Notes: generated by a model not told the origin, from the sequence alone. Shown: positions 18,881 to 27,734, counted from the first letter of the stretch. The stretch is 64,000 bases of DNA from a bacterium (GCA_037481695.1 JBBFLE010000001.1:254989-318988); one strand, 5' to 3'. Program-made: numbers and translations.

Positions 18881-20686
18881 TCAGGCTCCTGCCATGGAGA
18901 TCGCGCCCTGTTTACAAAGCTGTTCACACACAGTGCAGCCTCGACATAAGGTAGGATCTATCTCAGCCTTGCGCCTTACCTTCCCCCCTTCCTTCTTGGA
19001 GGGTATCACCTCCCCAGGAACTATGGCAGGACAACCCAGCCTCAGGCACATGCCACAGCCTTCACAAAGCTCCGGATCAACCCTGTGAACAAGGCTAGGA
19101 TCGAATTTTTCCAGCATCACGCAGGGCCTGTTGGTGATTATCACAGAAGGTTCCTGGGCAGAGACCTCCTCTTTTATGACCTGGCTTGTGGTTTCGAGAT
19201 CATAAGGATCCACAACCCTTACTCTCTTTATCCCCAATGATTCCACAAGCTTTACAAGATCCACCTGTCTGGTGGGTTCTCCCTGGAGGGTCCGGCCTGT
19301 GCCGGGGTGGTCTTGCCCGCCTGTCATTCCTGTGGTTCGGTTGTCCAGAATCACCACCTTCACATTGCCTTTATTGTAGGCAACATCCATGAGGCTGGTG
19401 ACCCCCGAGTGGAGAAAAGTGGAATCCCCTATGACCGCGAAAACAGGCCTTTTCTCCTGGGTCTGTGCCCTCTCTATGGCCTTGGCCACCCCATGGGCCG
19501 TGCTTATGGAGGCCCCCATGCAAATGCAAGAGTCTATGGATTCGAGGGGCGGAAGCACACTGAGTGTGTAGCAACCTATGTCGCTGAGCACCAACCCCTT
19601 GGCCTGATTCAAAGCAAAGAAGAAACTCCTGTGGGGGCATCCAGGACACATGACCGGAGGCCTGGGAAGAGACGCTGTCTGAGGGGTCACGGTCCAGCTC
19701 ACAGAAACCCGTTTGGGCCTGAGAGCCTTGGCCTTGTAAAGCCCCTCCTCCACTATCTCTGGGGAAAACTCATCCAGTCTGGGGAAATATTTCTTGCCTT
19801 CTACGTGGATCCCCAAGGCCAGGATCTGCTCTTCCAAGAAAGGTTCCAGCTCTTCCACCACCAGGAGTTTTCTCACCCTGGAGGCAAATCTCCGTATCTT
19901 TCTCTCCGGTATGGGGTAACTCATGCCCAGCTTTAAAAAGGAGGCCTCAGGAATGACCTCTTTGGCATACTGGTAAGAGATCCCGCTGCATATTATCCCC
20001 ACGGAGGATTTTCCCCACTCTATACGGTTCAAGGCTGTGCGATCTGAAAGATCCTTGAGCTTCCCGATTCTTTCTAGCACCATGGGGTGCCGGATGCGGG
20101 CATATGCTGGGATCATCACGAATTTTTTTCGATCTCTTAAGAATCCTCCTGGAGCTGACTCCTTAGGCTTGCCCAGCCTGACTATGCCCTTGGAATGGGA
20201 AACACGGGTAGTCAGCCTCAAGATGGAAGGAGTGTCGAACTCTTCCGAGACTTGTAGCGCCACACCCACCATGTCCTTGGCCTCTTGGCTGTCGCTGGGC
20301 TCAAACAGAGGCACCATGGCAAAGCGTGCGAAATATCTATTGTCCTGCTCGTTCTGAGAGCTGTGCATGCCTGGGTCATCGGCGCAGGCCAGGACAAAGC
20401 CTGCGTTGACCCCTGTATAAGCAAAAGTCATGAAGGGATCTGCAGCCACGTTCAGTCCCACGTGTTTCATGGCCACAAGGGCTCTCACCCCTGCCATGGA
20501 GGCTCCGATGCCCACCTCGAAGGCCACCTTCTCATTGGGAGCCCACTCGGCGTAAACCCCCTCATACCTGGCTAGATTTTGTAAGATCTCTGTGCTGGGA
20601 GTTCCGGGATAAGCCGAGGCCACCTTGACCCCGCTTTCGTATGCCCCCCTGGCCACTGCCTCGTTTCCTGAAAGGAGTTCCTTCAT
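18881..20686 (-). CDS. iorA: Indolepyruvate:ferredoxin oxidoreductase, alpha subunit
   Basis: A 601-residue thiamine-diphosphate enzyme subunit. It begins LLSGNEAVARGAYESGVKVA with SAYPGTPSTEI, as in IorA. The TPP-binding half includes MCPGCPHRSFF, DIGCYTLS and VIGDSTFLHSGVTSLMD. The C-terminus carries two ferredoxin-like 4Fe-4S motifs (CEGCGMCLRLGCP; CRGCTVCEQLCK). Its length matches the family. With IorB it performs oxidative decarboxylation of aryl-pyruvates, which come from transamination of aromatic amino acids. It lies 41 nt downstream of hbd. GGAGG is 11-12 nt before the ATG. Confidence 0.94.
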   Translation of the reverse strand: MKELLSGNEAVARGAYESGVKVASAYPGTPSTEILQNLARYEGVYAEWAPNEKVAFEVGIGASMAGVRALVAMKHVGLNVAADPFMTFAYTGVNAGFVLACADDPGMHSSQNEQDNRYFARFAMVPLFEPSDSQEAKDMVGVALQVSEEFDTPSILRLTTRVSHSKGIVRLGKPKESAPGGFLRDRKKFVMIPAYARIRHPMVLERIGKLKDLSDRTALNRIEWGKSSVGIICSGISYQYAKEVIPEASFLKLGMSYPIPERKIRRFASRVRKLLVVEELEPFLEEQILALGIHVEGKKYFPRLDEFSPEIVEEGLYKAKALRPKRVSVSWTVTPQTASLPRPPVMCPGCPHRSFFFALNQAKGLVLSDIGCYTLSVLPPLESIDSCICMGASISTAHGVAKAIERAQTQEKRPVFAVIGDSTFLHSGVTSLMDVAYNKGNVKVVILDNRTTGMTGGQDHPGTGRTLQGEPTRQVDLVKLVESLGIKRVRVVDPYDLETTSQVIKEEVSAQEPSVIITNRPCVMLEKFDPSLVHRVDPELCEGCGMCLRLGCPAIVPGEVIPSKKEGGKVRRKAEIDPTLCRGCTVCEQLCKQGAISMAGA

Positions 20687-20727
20687 TGGAAAGCCTACCT
20701 CCTTCTTCCCGCGAAAAAGGGAATTCC

Positions 20728-21612
20728 TTATATCCCAAGGTCTACGGGCACCGGCTTCTCTCCAGAATAGTCGTAGAAGCCCTTGCCCGACTTTCTGCCG
20801 TAATAACCTGCCAGCACCATCTTGCGGAGAAGCGGCGGCGGGGCGTAGCGTTTCTCCCTGTATTCCTCAAACATGATGTTGGCTATGTTGTAGGTGGTAT
20901 CCAGCCCTACAAAGTCCAAGAGAGTCAGTGGGCCCATGGGGTGATTGCATCCCAGCATCATTCCCTTGTCTATGTCCTCTATGGAGGCCACTCCCTGCTC
21001 CAGTGCCCTGATGGCATCCAGCAGATAGGGCACTAGCAAGAGGTTCACTATGAATCCTGAGTTGTCTTTGGCAAGGATGGGCACTTTCCCAATGCTCTTG
21101 CAGAATTGGAAACAGGTATCTATGGTCTGCTGACTGGTGGCTATGGTCTTGACCACTTCCACGAGTTTCATCACAGGAACAGGGTTAAAAAAATGCAGTC
21201 CACAGAACCTATCCTGCCTCTTGGTGGAGGCGGCCATGGCCATGACCGTCAAAGAAGAGGTGTTGGAGGAAAGGATGGTCCTCTCCGGGCAGAGCTTGTC
21301 TAGGGTGGAGAACATCTCATTCTTGACCTTGAGATCTTCCACCACGGCCTCGATGATCAAGTCGCAGTCCTGCAGGTCTTCCAGCTTCAGGGTCCCCTTG
21401 AGAAGTGACCAGGTCTTGTCCCTGGCCTCCTGGGTCATCTTTCCCTTTTCCACGGCCCTGCCCAGGTTCTTCTGTATGGAGGAAAACCCTTTGTCCAGGA
21501 ATCTCTGTTCAACTTCCAAAACCGTGGTCTCATAACCCGCTTCAGCACACACCTGAGCAATACCAGAGCCCATCAAACCGCATCCCAAAACCCCAACTTT
21601 TTGGATCTTCAT
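20728..21612 (-). CDS. hbd: 3-hydroxyacyl-CoA (3-hydroxybutyryl-CoA) dehydrogenase
   Basis: A 294-residue NAD-dependent beta-oxidation enzyme. The Rossmann motif is GVLGCGLMGSGIAQ; the catalytic region shows SSNTSSLTV, the His in GLHFFNPVPVMKLVEVV and the family segment NSGFIVN. The C-terminal helical domain ends KSGKGFYDY. GGAGGAGG 5 nt before the ATG at 21612 fixes the start, 12 codons inside the longest frame. As first gene of the eight-gene minus-strand run it suggests that a CoA thioester made by the operon enters beta-oxidation. A 15-bp dyad lies just upstream. Confidence 0.92.
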   Translation of the reverse strand: MKIQKVGVLGCGLMGSGIAQVCAEAGYETTVLEVEQRFLDKGFSSIQKNLGRAVEKGKMTQEARDKTWSLLKGTLKLEDLQDCDLIIEAVVEDLKVKNEMFSTLDKLCPERTILSSNTSSLTVMAMAASTKRQDRFCGLHFFNPVPVMKLVEVVKTIATSQQTIDTCFQFCKSIGKVPILAKDNSGFIVNLLLVPYLLDAIRALEQGVASIEDIDKGMMLGCNHPMGPLTLLDFVGLDTTYNIANIMFEEYREKRYAPPPLLRKMVLAGYYGRKSGKGFYDYSGEKPVPVDLGI

Positions 21613-21638
21613 TTTTGCCTCCTCCCTTTGCGCTCTGA

Positions 21639-21653
21639 CTGGTCTCAAACCAG
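21639..21653 (-). promoter_or_regulatory. Possible operator upstream of the hbd operon
   Basis: CTGGT (21639-21643) and ACCAG (21649-21653) form a perfect dyad with a 5-nt centre, 27 nt before the hbd start codon. The position suits a repressor site, but short dyads of this kind also arise by chance and no regulator gene is adjacent. Confidence 0.25.
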
Positions 21654-21849
21654 CTTTACCCAGTGCTTATGCCCACCACCTGCAGTTTTCCGGCCCTCAT
21701 CTTTGACCTGTAATGGATTTTCTCACCATGGTCTGGTCTTCTTATCCAGCGCTCCTCAGCCACAGGAATGTTCCAGTATTGAGCCCAGAGAACTCCAGGC
21801 AAATCCAGCTCCAATTACCTGAGAACCTCGAAGTCTGAACCCTTTGAGT

Positions 21850-21950
21850 TGGACAGAGCCACCTGAAATGCGGCAAACCGCCGCAAGCTTGGAAGATGGT
21901 AAAGTCGCTTTCAGTTGAACAACCCATGGAGAGATCGCGCCCCCTGTCCA
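21850..21950 (+). ncRNA. Candidate structured RNA element
   Basis: Three perfect stems are nested: TGGACAG (21850-21856) with CTGTCCA (21944-21950); inside it CTGAAA (21863-21868) with TTTCAG (21909-21914); inside that the hairpin TGCGGC-AAACC-GCCGCA (21869-21885). The geometry is that of a compact folded RNA or riboswitch-like leader. I cannot match it to a known class: it lacks the c-di-GMP-I core, the RNase P GAGGAAAGUCC box and the tmRNA or SRP signatures. The strand is uncertain, since all stems are perfect in both directions. Confidence 0.3.
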
Positions 21951-22188
21951 CCAACCCCGAGAAGGAGCCGAGCGCCAAGACTCGAGACAAGTAAGACCTC
22001 TTTTGCCACGGCCTAAAGCACCAGCCCCAGCATACTTGTGCACCAGGTCTTTGAAAATGGTCTCCTCGTCCCTTGTGCTGTTTCATATCATACTTCATGA
22101 AAAGGTGTCAACCGATTTTAGGAGAGGCAGGGATTCCCTTCCTCCCCTTTTGATGGCTAACCAAAAGGAATTATAGGTAGTAGTTTTT

Positions 22189-22211
22189 TATCTAGTCTTA
22201 TAATATCTAGT
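22189..22211 (+). promoter_or_regulatory. AT-rich island with perfect -10 box and TATCTAGT direct repeat
   Basis: TATCTAGT occurs at 22189-22196 and again at 22204-22211, and a perfect TATAAT lies between at 22199-22204. No good -35 is found 16-18 nt upstream, so an activator-dependent start is possible. It lies about 250 nt upstream of the radical SAM gene on the plus strand. CTAG-containing repeats are uncommon in such sequence. Confidence 0.35.
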
Positions 22212-22454
22212 ATTTTTTAAGCTATCTCCCAAGAGGGTCCCAGGAGCTCTGCTCCACAGCACAGGTCAGGGGTCTGGGGATGGGGTATAATGCATTGCCA
22301 AAGGGAATGCACTTTCCCGGCTGAGGCTCTGAACCTTGTAAATCCCCGCTCTGGAGAGGAAAGCACTCGTGAACTGTTGCGCAAGAGCTTGGCACATACA
22401 ATGTAGTTTCCTTGGGGCAGATGGTTTTCCCCTGGGGCTTGTACCTGTGGGGCT

Positions 22455-23429
22455 ATGATGCCGGGCAGCTTTCTTGAGAGTAAGAGCTTGAAGGATGGGC
22501 CAGGGCTTAGGTTTCGCCGTCACATGGGCCGCTTCCTTAAACCCTGCCCTGGTACCAGCAATTACCTTTGTTGCGGATACTGGGTCTTGAACCTGGTGCT
22601 GGGATGTCCATACAGATGCAGGTATTGTATTCTTCAGGATTACCTCGGGACCTCTGAGATAGAGGTTATGGTAAATGTCCAGGACGCGCTTAAGGAAGTT
22701 GAATATTTCCTGAAGGGCAGGCAGGGTATCCTGAGGGTGGGCACAGGGGAGCTGGGAGACAGCTTGGCCCTGGAGCCCTCTGTTTGTCTGAGCAGGACAC
22801 TGGTGCCTTTTTTTGCAAGATTCCCTAACGCATTGCTGGAACTCAAGACCAAGTCCTGTCAGGTAGCAGAGCTCTTGGATCTGGCTCACAACAGACGTAC
22901 TGTGGTCTCCTTCTCCCTGAATCCTCCCCTCATAGCCAACAGGGCAGAGCCTGGAGTGCCCGCAGCCCTGGATCGCATCAGGGCTGGCGCTCTTTGCCAG
23001 GAAAAAGGCTATCCCTTGGGAATTCATTTTGATCCTCTGATCATGCTAGAGGGATGGCAAGATGCCTATAGAGAGCTTCTGGAGGAACTGTTCAAAAGCA
23101 TTGATCCTGGGAGTATCCTCTGGATAAGCATGGGGGCACTACGCTACCCAAGGAGCATGCATGAGGCCATGGTGGAAAACGGCCTGGGCTTGGGGGAAAT
23201 GGTGCCGGGCTTGGACAACAAGATGAGGTACCTTAGGCCTCTGAGGGTCCAGATGTTTAAGACTCTGGCCGGTTGGATAAAGGAACTTGGGGGGCAGGAG
23301 CCACTGATTTATCTTTGCATGGAGAGTCCCGAGGTGTGGAGGCAGGCCCTGGGATTCGCACCAGCCAGCATGGCTGATCTGGACAGGCTTTTCCAGGAGC
23401 GCATCAGGCGCTACTGGGATGAAATTTGA
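22455..23429 (+). CDS. SPL-like radical SAM protein
   Basis: A 324-residue relative of spore photoproduct lyase (SplB). The N-terminal signature [18 protein letters not shown] runs into the cluster motif [16 protein letters not shown], giving the Cx3CxxC radical-SAM site. The remainder has the expected alternating beta/alpha pattern ([33 protein letters not shown]). No sporulation gene is present, and SPL-like proteins of unknown role are common in non-spore-formers, so DNA repair is only one option. The start is uncertain: the ATG pair at 22455 and 22458 has a poor ribosome-binding site, and the frame is open back to about 22404. The stop lies 11 nt before the ltaE start. Confidence 0.82.
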   Translation: MMPGSFLESKSLKDGPGLRFRRHMGRFLKPCPGTSNYLCCGYWVLNLVLGCPYRCRYCILQDYLGTSEIEVMVNVQDALKEVEYFLKGRQGILRVGTGELGDSLALEPSVCLSRTLVPFFARFPNALLELKTKSCQVAELLDLAHNRRTVVSFSLNPPLIANRAEPGVPAALDRIRAGALCQEKGYPLGIHFDPLIMLEGWQDAYRELLEELFKSIDPGSILWISMGALRYPRSMHEAMVENGLGLGEMVPGLDNKMRYLRPLRVQMFKTLAGWIKELGGQEPLIYLCMESPEVWRQALGFAPASMADLDRLFQERIRRYWDEI

Positions 23430-23442
23430 AAGGGGGAGCACA

Positions 23443-24477
23443 ATGGTCCAAGTGGTGGATCTCAGAAGCGACACGGTCACCAAGCCAACAAAGGGAATGC
23501 GAGAGGCCATGGCCGAAGCGATGGTGGGAGATGACGTGTTCGAGGAGGATCCCACAGTAAACCTTCTACAAGAAAAGGTGGCAGATTTGCTGGGAAAGGA
23601 AGCTGCCCTTTTTGTGCCTTCGGGAACCATGGCCAACCAGGTCTCCATTCGCACACATACTCTGCCTGGAGATGAAGTGATAATAGAGGCCGACTCCCAT
23701 CCAGTGCTTTCAGAGGTAGCAGCTGCTGCAGCCCTATCAGGGGTGCAATTCAGGACCCTTCAGGGTACAAGGGGAATCCTCAAGGCCGAACAGGTGGCCG
23801 AGGCAGTGAGGCTTCCAGACATCCATCGGCCTGTTTCCCGTCTGGTTTGTTTGGAAAACACCCACAACTTCGGAGGGGGAACCATCTACCCCCTGGAAGA
23901 GATATTGCGAATCAGGCTGGTTGCAGACCGCCACAACATGGCCATGCATCTGGACGGAGCCAGGCTTCTCCATGCCTGCGTGGCCACCGGCATAGAACCT
24001 GCCAAGTATGCACAGCCATTTGACTCGGTCTCCCTGTGTCTCTCCAAAGGACTAGGGGCACCAGTGGGCTCCATGATAGCAGGTAGCAGGGAATTCATAA
24101 CCCGCGCCAGGAAAAACAGGAAGATGTTCGGTGGAGGCATGAGACAGGCCGGCATTCTGGCTGCAGCCGGACTCTACGCCCTGGAACACCATGTGGAACG
24201 TCTGGCCGAGGACCATGCCAATGCCAAGCTCCTGGCCGAAGCCCTGGCGGACCTGCCTGGTATCCACCTGGATCCCAGGCATGTGGAGACCAATATCGTC
24301 ATCATGGACATATCCACCTCTGGCCTAGAACCACATGAAGTGCAGGCCAGGCTCAAAGAGATGGGGATATTGCTGCTGCCCTTTGGAAGAGGCAGGCTAA
24401 GAGCCGTGACACACCTGGATGTGAACCGTCAGGGGATCCAAAGGGCCATAGAGGCCTTCAGAAGAATCTTTCATTGA
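23443..24477 (+). CDS. ltaE: Low-specificity L-threonine aldolase
   Basis: A 344-residue fold-type I PLP enzyme that cleaves L-threonine or L-allo-threonine to glycine and acetaldehyde. The family opening [19 protein letters not shown] is followed by [13 protein letters not shown], then [25 protein letters not shown] and the PLP lysine in [12 protein letters not shown]. The final segment resembles the standard C-terminal domain. An in-frame ATG at 23419 overlaps the previous gene. The ATG at 23443 is used because GGGGGAG precedes it and the protein then starts as in relatives. It is co-directional with the SPL-like gene and probably cotranscribed. Confidence 0.93.
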   Translation: MVQVVDLRSDTVTKPTKGMREAMAEAMVGDDVFEEDPTVNLLQEKVADLLGKEAALFVPSGTMANQVSIRTHTLPGDEVIIEADSHPVLSEVAAAAALSGVQFRTLQGTRGILKAEQVAEAVRLPDIHRPVSRLVCLENTHNFGGGTIYPLEEILRIRLVADRHNMAMHLDGARLLHACVATGIEPAKYAQPFDSVSLCLSKGLGAPVGSMIAGSREFITRARKNRKMFGGGMRQAGILAAAGLYALEHHVERLAEDHANAKLLAEALADLPGIHLDPRHVETNIVIMDISTSGLEPHEVQARLKEMGILLLPFGRGRLRAVTHLDVNRQGIQRAIEAFRRIFH

Positions 24478-24508
24478 ATGGATTCCCTCCTCGGCCATGA
24501 ATCCCCAT

Positions 24509-25201
24509 CTAGTATCCCTTCTGCGAGAGCTGGCTTCTTATGAACGTTTCCACCTCTTTTGCTGGCTGGAATATACCAAAATGACCCTCGCAAAGCACAT
24601 CCGCTTCAAGAGCCAACAATTTTCTCATGGAGGAGGCCCACTGGTTCAGATCTGAGCCGAACTCCCGCATGAATGGACCATGGATATCCTGGCCAAAGAG
24701 CACCTTTCCCACGGGCCTTTCCCACAGGATGGAGATGGATCCTGGTGTGTGACCGGGGGTGTGAATGCACCTGAGAACAGCCCCTCCCACAACAACTGTT
24801 TCCTCCTCTTTTTCCAACACAAGATCTACTTTCACCCTGGGAAGCCTTATCCCGTACCAGGAGGAAGCCGTCTTTTTTGGATCCCCGGTCTCTATGGCCT
24901 CCAGGTCCCCCTTGTGACACAAGACCCTGGGCTTTGCATTCTTTAGGATTTGCTCAAGACCCCCGATGTGATCCACATGACAATGAGTAAGAAGCACTGC
25001 ACCCATGGGTTTTTGGGAAAGACCCCATCTCTCTAGGTTCTCTAGCAGCCGCCAGGTACCTCTGCCAGCACCGCAGTCCACAAGGGCCATCTCGGTGCCC
25101 CCATCCACTGCGTAGATCAGGCAGTCTGAGCTATCTGTCAGCCCGGGTCCCCCCACAAGGTACACATTGGGGAAAACCTCCCTGGAATTCTCCTGTGGCA
25201 A
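24509..25201 (-). CDS. Metallo-beta-lactamase-fold hydrolase
   Basis: A 230-residue MBL-fold protein with the zinc motif LLTHCHVDHIGG, a second His in CIHTPGHTPGSISIL, an Asp in LFGQDIHG and a late CEGHFG. This is the glyoxalase II/RNase-unrelated small-hydrolase layout; the substrate is unknown (thioesters and lactones are frequent). The start is TTG at 25201, 6 nt after AGGAGG. It is convergent with ltaE (31 nt apart) and divergent from the HAD gene. Confidence 0.82.
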   Translation of the reverse strand: MPQENSREVFPNVYLVGGPGLTDSSDCLIYAVDGGTEMALVDCGAGRGTWRLLENLERWGLSQKPMGAVLLTHCHVDHIGGLEQILKNAKPRVLCHKGDLEAIETGDPKKTASSWYGIRLPRVKVDLVLEKEEETVVVGGAVLRCIHTPGHTPGSISILWERPVGKVLFGQDIHGPFMREFGSDLNQWASSMRKLLALEADVLCEGHFGIFQPAKEVETFIRSQLSQKGY

Positions 25202-25356
25202 GATGCTCCTCCTATGTGCTCTCCTGAAAAACGCCAGGACTTCAATCCCCCCCCAAGCCAGATTAAAACCAGCTGAGATTTTATTATTTCAACCCCTTCT
25301 TCACAACAAGACCCAAGGCCTTGTCTGCTGGCGCCTGCTGGAGTACAAATGCTGCC

Positions 25357-26127
25357 ATGGGACAGATCAAAGCCATCGGATTCGATCTTTTCAACACCTT
25401 GGTCACCGTGGATCCGCATACCCTGACCATGGCGCTAGAAAGCCTTTTTCAAAGCCTCCAAAGCAAGGGATTCCATATTGAGAAGGAGAGTTTCAAGGAG
25501 GCGTACAGAAGGCAGGCCAAGAGATTCCTGGAAGCAACGCGTGCCACGGGCAGAGAGACCCACAACCGCTTTTGGGTGGCGGCTGCCTTGTCTGAAGCCG
25601 GTTTCCCAACGGATCCTGAAGATTCCAGGGTACAGCAGGCAGTGGAAGATTATTTCGGGGCCTTTTCCAAGAGGTGCATGCTGCTTCCAGGAACCATGGA
25701 GACACTCCAGAGGCTCAAGGAGCGATTTCCCCTGGGGCTTCTGTCCAACTTCACCCATGCCCCCGCAGCTTGGGGCATCCTTGAAGAATTGGGGTTGCGG
25801 CCTCTTTTCCAGCTCATACTGATCTCTGGAGACTTGGGCTATAGGAAACCGCACCCCAGTGTTTTCCAAAAACTTTGTGAGGGACTCGGGGTCTTACCAG
25901 AGGAACTGCTCTATGTGGGAGACGATCCGGGGCCTGATGTTTACGGAGCCCTGGGTGCAGGGGTTAGGCCGGTTTGGAGCATCTATGCCCAAAGTTTGGG
26001 AGTTCGCCACGTAGCCGACCTGGCTTACGAAGGATTGCCCCCACCAGATGGAAGGATAACCAGGATCTCCAATTGGGATGAACTCATGGCTCTGGTGGGC
26101 GTTAACTCACCTCTGGAAAGAGGCTGA
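25357..26127 (+). CDS. HAD-superfamily hydrolase
   Basis: A 256-residue HAD phosphatase-like protein. Motif I is GFDLFNTLV: the second Asp of the usual DxD is replaced by Asn, though DxFNT is common in this subgroup. Motif II is LLSNFTH, motif III the Lys in LGYRKPHPSVF, and motif IV YVGDDPGPDVYGA. The cap is the helical C1 type. The frame opens at TTG 25321; the ATG at 25357 is chosen because the fold starts there, but its Shine-Dalgarno spacing is long. The substrate is a phosphate ester or haloacid; it cannot be told. Its stop abuts the start of the DUF72 gene. Confidence 0.78.
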   Translation: MGQIKAIGFDLFNTLVTVDPHTLTMALESLFQSLQSKGFHIEKESFKEAYRRQAKRFLEATRATGRETHNRFWVAAALSEAGFPTDPEDSRVQQAVEDYFGAFSKRCMLLPGTMETLQRLKERFPLGLLSNFTHAPAAWGILEELGLRPLFQLILISGDLGYRKPHPSVFQKLCEGLGVLPEELLYVGDDPGPDVYGALGAGVRPVWSIYAQSLGVRHVADLAYEGLPPPDGRITRISNWDELMALVGVNSPLERG

Positions 26128-26856
26128 TTGGTGAGAGGTCGGACAGAGATCTTGGTGGGATGCTGCGGCTTTGCACTACCCCAGGCCCAGTATTTCAGGA
26201 AGTTTAGGCTCCTGGAAGTTCAGCAAAGCTTCTACCAGCCCCCCAGCTTGGAAACAGCCAGGAAGTGGAGGAGTTTGGCCCCAGAGAGTTTCACCTTCAC
26301 TCTCAAAGCCTGGCAGCTCATAACCCATGAGCCCACCAGTCCCACCTACAGGAGACTTGGTACTCCCATAAAACCCTCGGAGCGTTCTGCTTATGGTAGC
26401 TTTAGGCCCACACCAGAGGTTTTGGCCGCCTGGGAACGCACCCAGCAGATTGCACTCGTGTTGCGTGCACCCCTGGTGCTCTTCCAATGCCCGGCCAGCT
26501 TCAAGCCAGATCCCTGCAACCTAGAAAACATGAGGAAATTTTTTGCCCAGATTCCAAGAGAGTCCATGGCCCTGGCCTGGGAGCCAAGAGGCTTGTGGCC
26601 CCAGGAGCTTGTGAGAGCCTTGTGTCAGGAGCTGGATCTGATTCACTGTGTTGATCCCTTCAGGGGGCTTCCAGTATGGGGAGACATGAACTACTTTCGC
26701 CTGCATGGAATAACCGGTTATGGTTACAGCTTTACCCAGGAGGACTTAAAAAGGCTCCTGTCCTGGTGCCAAGGCAAGACCACATGGGTTGTTTTCAACA
26801 ATCTCAGCATGGCCAAGGATGCAGCCAGATTCCAGATCCTCCTTGAAAAGTCTTGA
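26128..26856 (+). CDS. DUF72 family protein (YecE-like)
   Basis: A 242-residue TIM-barrel-type protein of unknown function. Landmarks are LVGCCGF near the N-terminus (GxxG/W in relatives), VEVQ-like LEVQQSFYQPP, FTFTLKAWQLITH, LAWEPRG and YFRLHG followed by a late WVVFNN. The start is TTG 26128, directly after the upstream TGA, or GTG 26131, which has better spacing from AAAGAGG. It is translationally coupled to the HAD gene. DUF72 proteins are widespread, and no reaction is established for them. Confidence 0.83.
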   Translation: MVRGRTEILVGCCGFALPQAQYFRKFRLLEVQQSFYQPPSLETARKWRSLAPESFTFTLKAWQLITHEPTSPTYRRLGTPIKPSERSAYGSFRPTPEVLAAWERTQQIALVLRAPLVLFQCPASFKPDPCNLENMRKFFAQIPRESMALAWEPRGLWPQELVRALCQELDLIHCVDPFRGLPVWGDMNYFRLHGITGYGYSFTQEDLKRLLSWCQGKTTWVVFNNLSMAKDAARFQILLEKS

Positions 26857-26957
26857 GGATCTCGCGGAATCGAGGAGCTTTTGGTAGAATTGCTTCCCGG
26901 GAATTCCCGAAGGTCTCCATGGGAATAGATGCACAACATGCCACAGGAGGTAACAAA

Positions 26958-27668
26958 ATGGCCAAGGGACAGGTAAGATGGCTGGGACACGCCTTTGTGG
27001 AGTTCACCACCGCAGATGGCAAGGTGATTCTCTTCGATCCATGGACCAAGGACGACGGAAATCCCGGGGCCAAAATAACGCTGGAGGAGATCCAAAGGGC
27101 GGATCTGGTGTTGGTCAGCCACGACCACTTCGACCACGTGGCCTCGGCTTCGGCCATTTGCAAGAAGACAGGGGCTTTCTTGGGAGGACCGGTCCAGACC
27201 GTCAAGAGGCTGATTTCCGAAGGCCTAGATGAGCAGAAGGTGGTCAACTTTGGCTTTGGCTACATGGTAGGGGGGGGAGTCAATTTCGACTGGATAAGAG
27301 TGATCTCCACCCCTGCCATGCACTCCTCGGACACTGCCTGCGCCCTGGGCACCATAGTTCAAACACCCGATGGAACCACTCTATACCATGCCGGGGACAC
27401 CAGCCTCTTCGGAGACATGGAGCTATGGGCAAGGCTTTATCCACTGGATCTGGCCATAGTGCCCATAGGGGGGGTCTTCACCATGGACGCCTTGCAGGCC
27501 AGCGAGGCTGTCAGGCTCCTCAGGCCGCAAATGGTAATGCCCATTCACTACAAGTCTTTTCCCATCATTGCCCAGTCCCCTCAGGAATTCGTTGCCCTTT
27601 GCAGGCAAAAGGCTCCTGAAGTAAAGGTTCTCACGCCTGAGGCAGGGGAAGTTGTTTCACTGGCCTGA
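26958..27668 (+). CDS. UPF0173-type metal-dependent hydrolase (MBL fold)
   Basis: A 236-residue MBL-fold hydrolase of the UPF0173/YtkL group. It begins VRWLGHAFVEF (conserved LGHA), carries the metal motif VSHDHFDHV, later TPAMHSSD, YHAGDTSLFGD and the C-terminal PIHYKSFP, and is the usual length for the family. The start is the ATG at 26958, preceded by AGGAGG with 7-nt spacing; the frame begins 35 codons earlier. It follows the DUF72 gene on the plus strand and ends toward the convergent thymidylate-synthase-like gene. Confidence 0.88.
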   Translation: MAKGQVRWLGHAFVEFTTADGKVILFDPWTKDDGNPGAKITLEEIQRADLVLVSHDHFDHVASASAICKKTGAFLGGPVQTVKRLISEGLDEQKVVNFGFGYMVGGGVNFDWIRVISTPAMHSSDTACALGTIVQTPDGTTLYHAGDTSLFGDMELWARLYPLDLAIVPIGGVFTMDALQASEAVRLLRPQMVMPIHYKSFPIIAQSPQEFVALCRQKAPEVKVLTPEAGEVVSLA

Positions 27669-27734
27669 GGCAAAAAACCCAAGGGATCTGCTCATGGATC
27701 AGGGCCGAGCTAGTAATTTTGCATGAGGCGACCT

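Larger units (their letters stand above)
21613..22454. other. 842-base region without a convincing gene
   Basis: This is the longest non-coding stretch of the window, between two divergent units (hbd operon and the radical SAM gene). Minus-strand frames of up to 118 codons exist but have no ribosome-binding site and show biased, Trp/Cys/Gly-rich translations with no recognisable fold. It contains the candidate structured RNA at 21850-21950 and an AT-rich island at about 22160-22225. The rest shows nothing I can name. Confidence 0.5.

Noticed and set aside
21840-21950. RNase P RNA or c-di-GMP-I riboswitch
   Set aside because: A GCAAACCGCC stretch recalls both, but the invariant RNase P boxes and the c-di-GMP-I core and tetraloop receptor are missing. 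It is kept only as an unassigned structured RNA.
21742-22098. 118-codon minus-strand frame in the long intergenic region
   Set aside because: Trp/Cys/Gly-rich translation, no ribosome site, and it runs through the nested stems. More likely noncoding.
22266-23027. 253-codon minus-strand frame
   Set aside because: It overlaps the SPL-like radical SAM gene antisense; no ribosome site and no recognisable fold.
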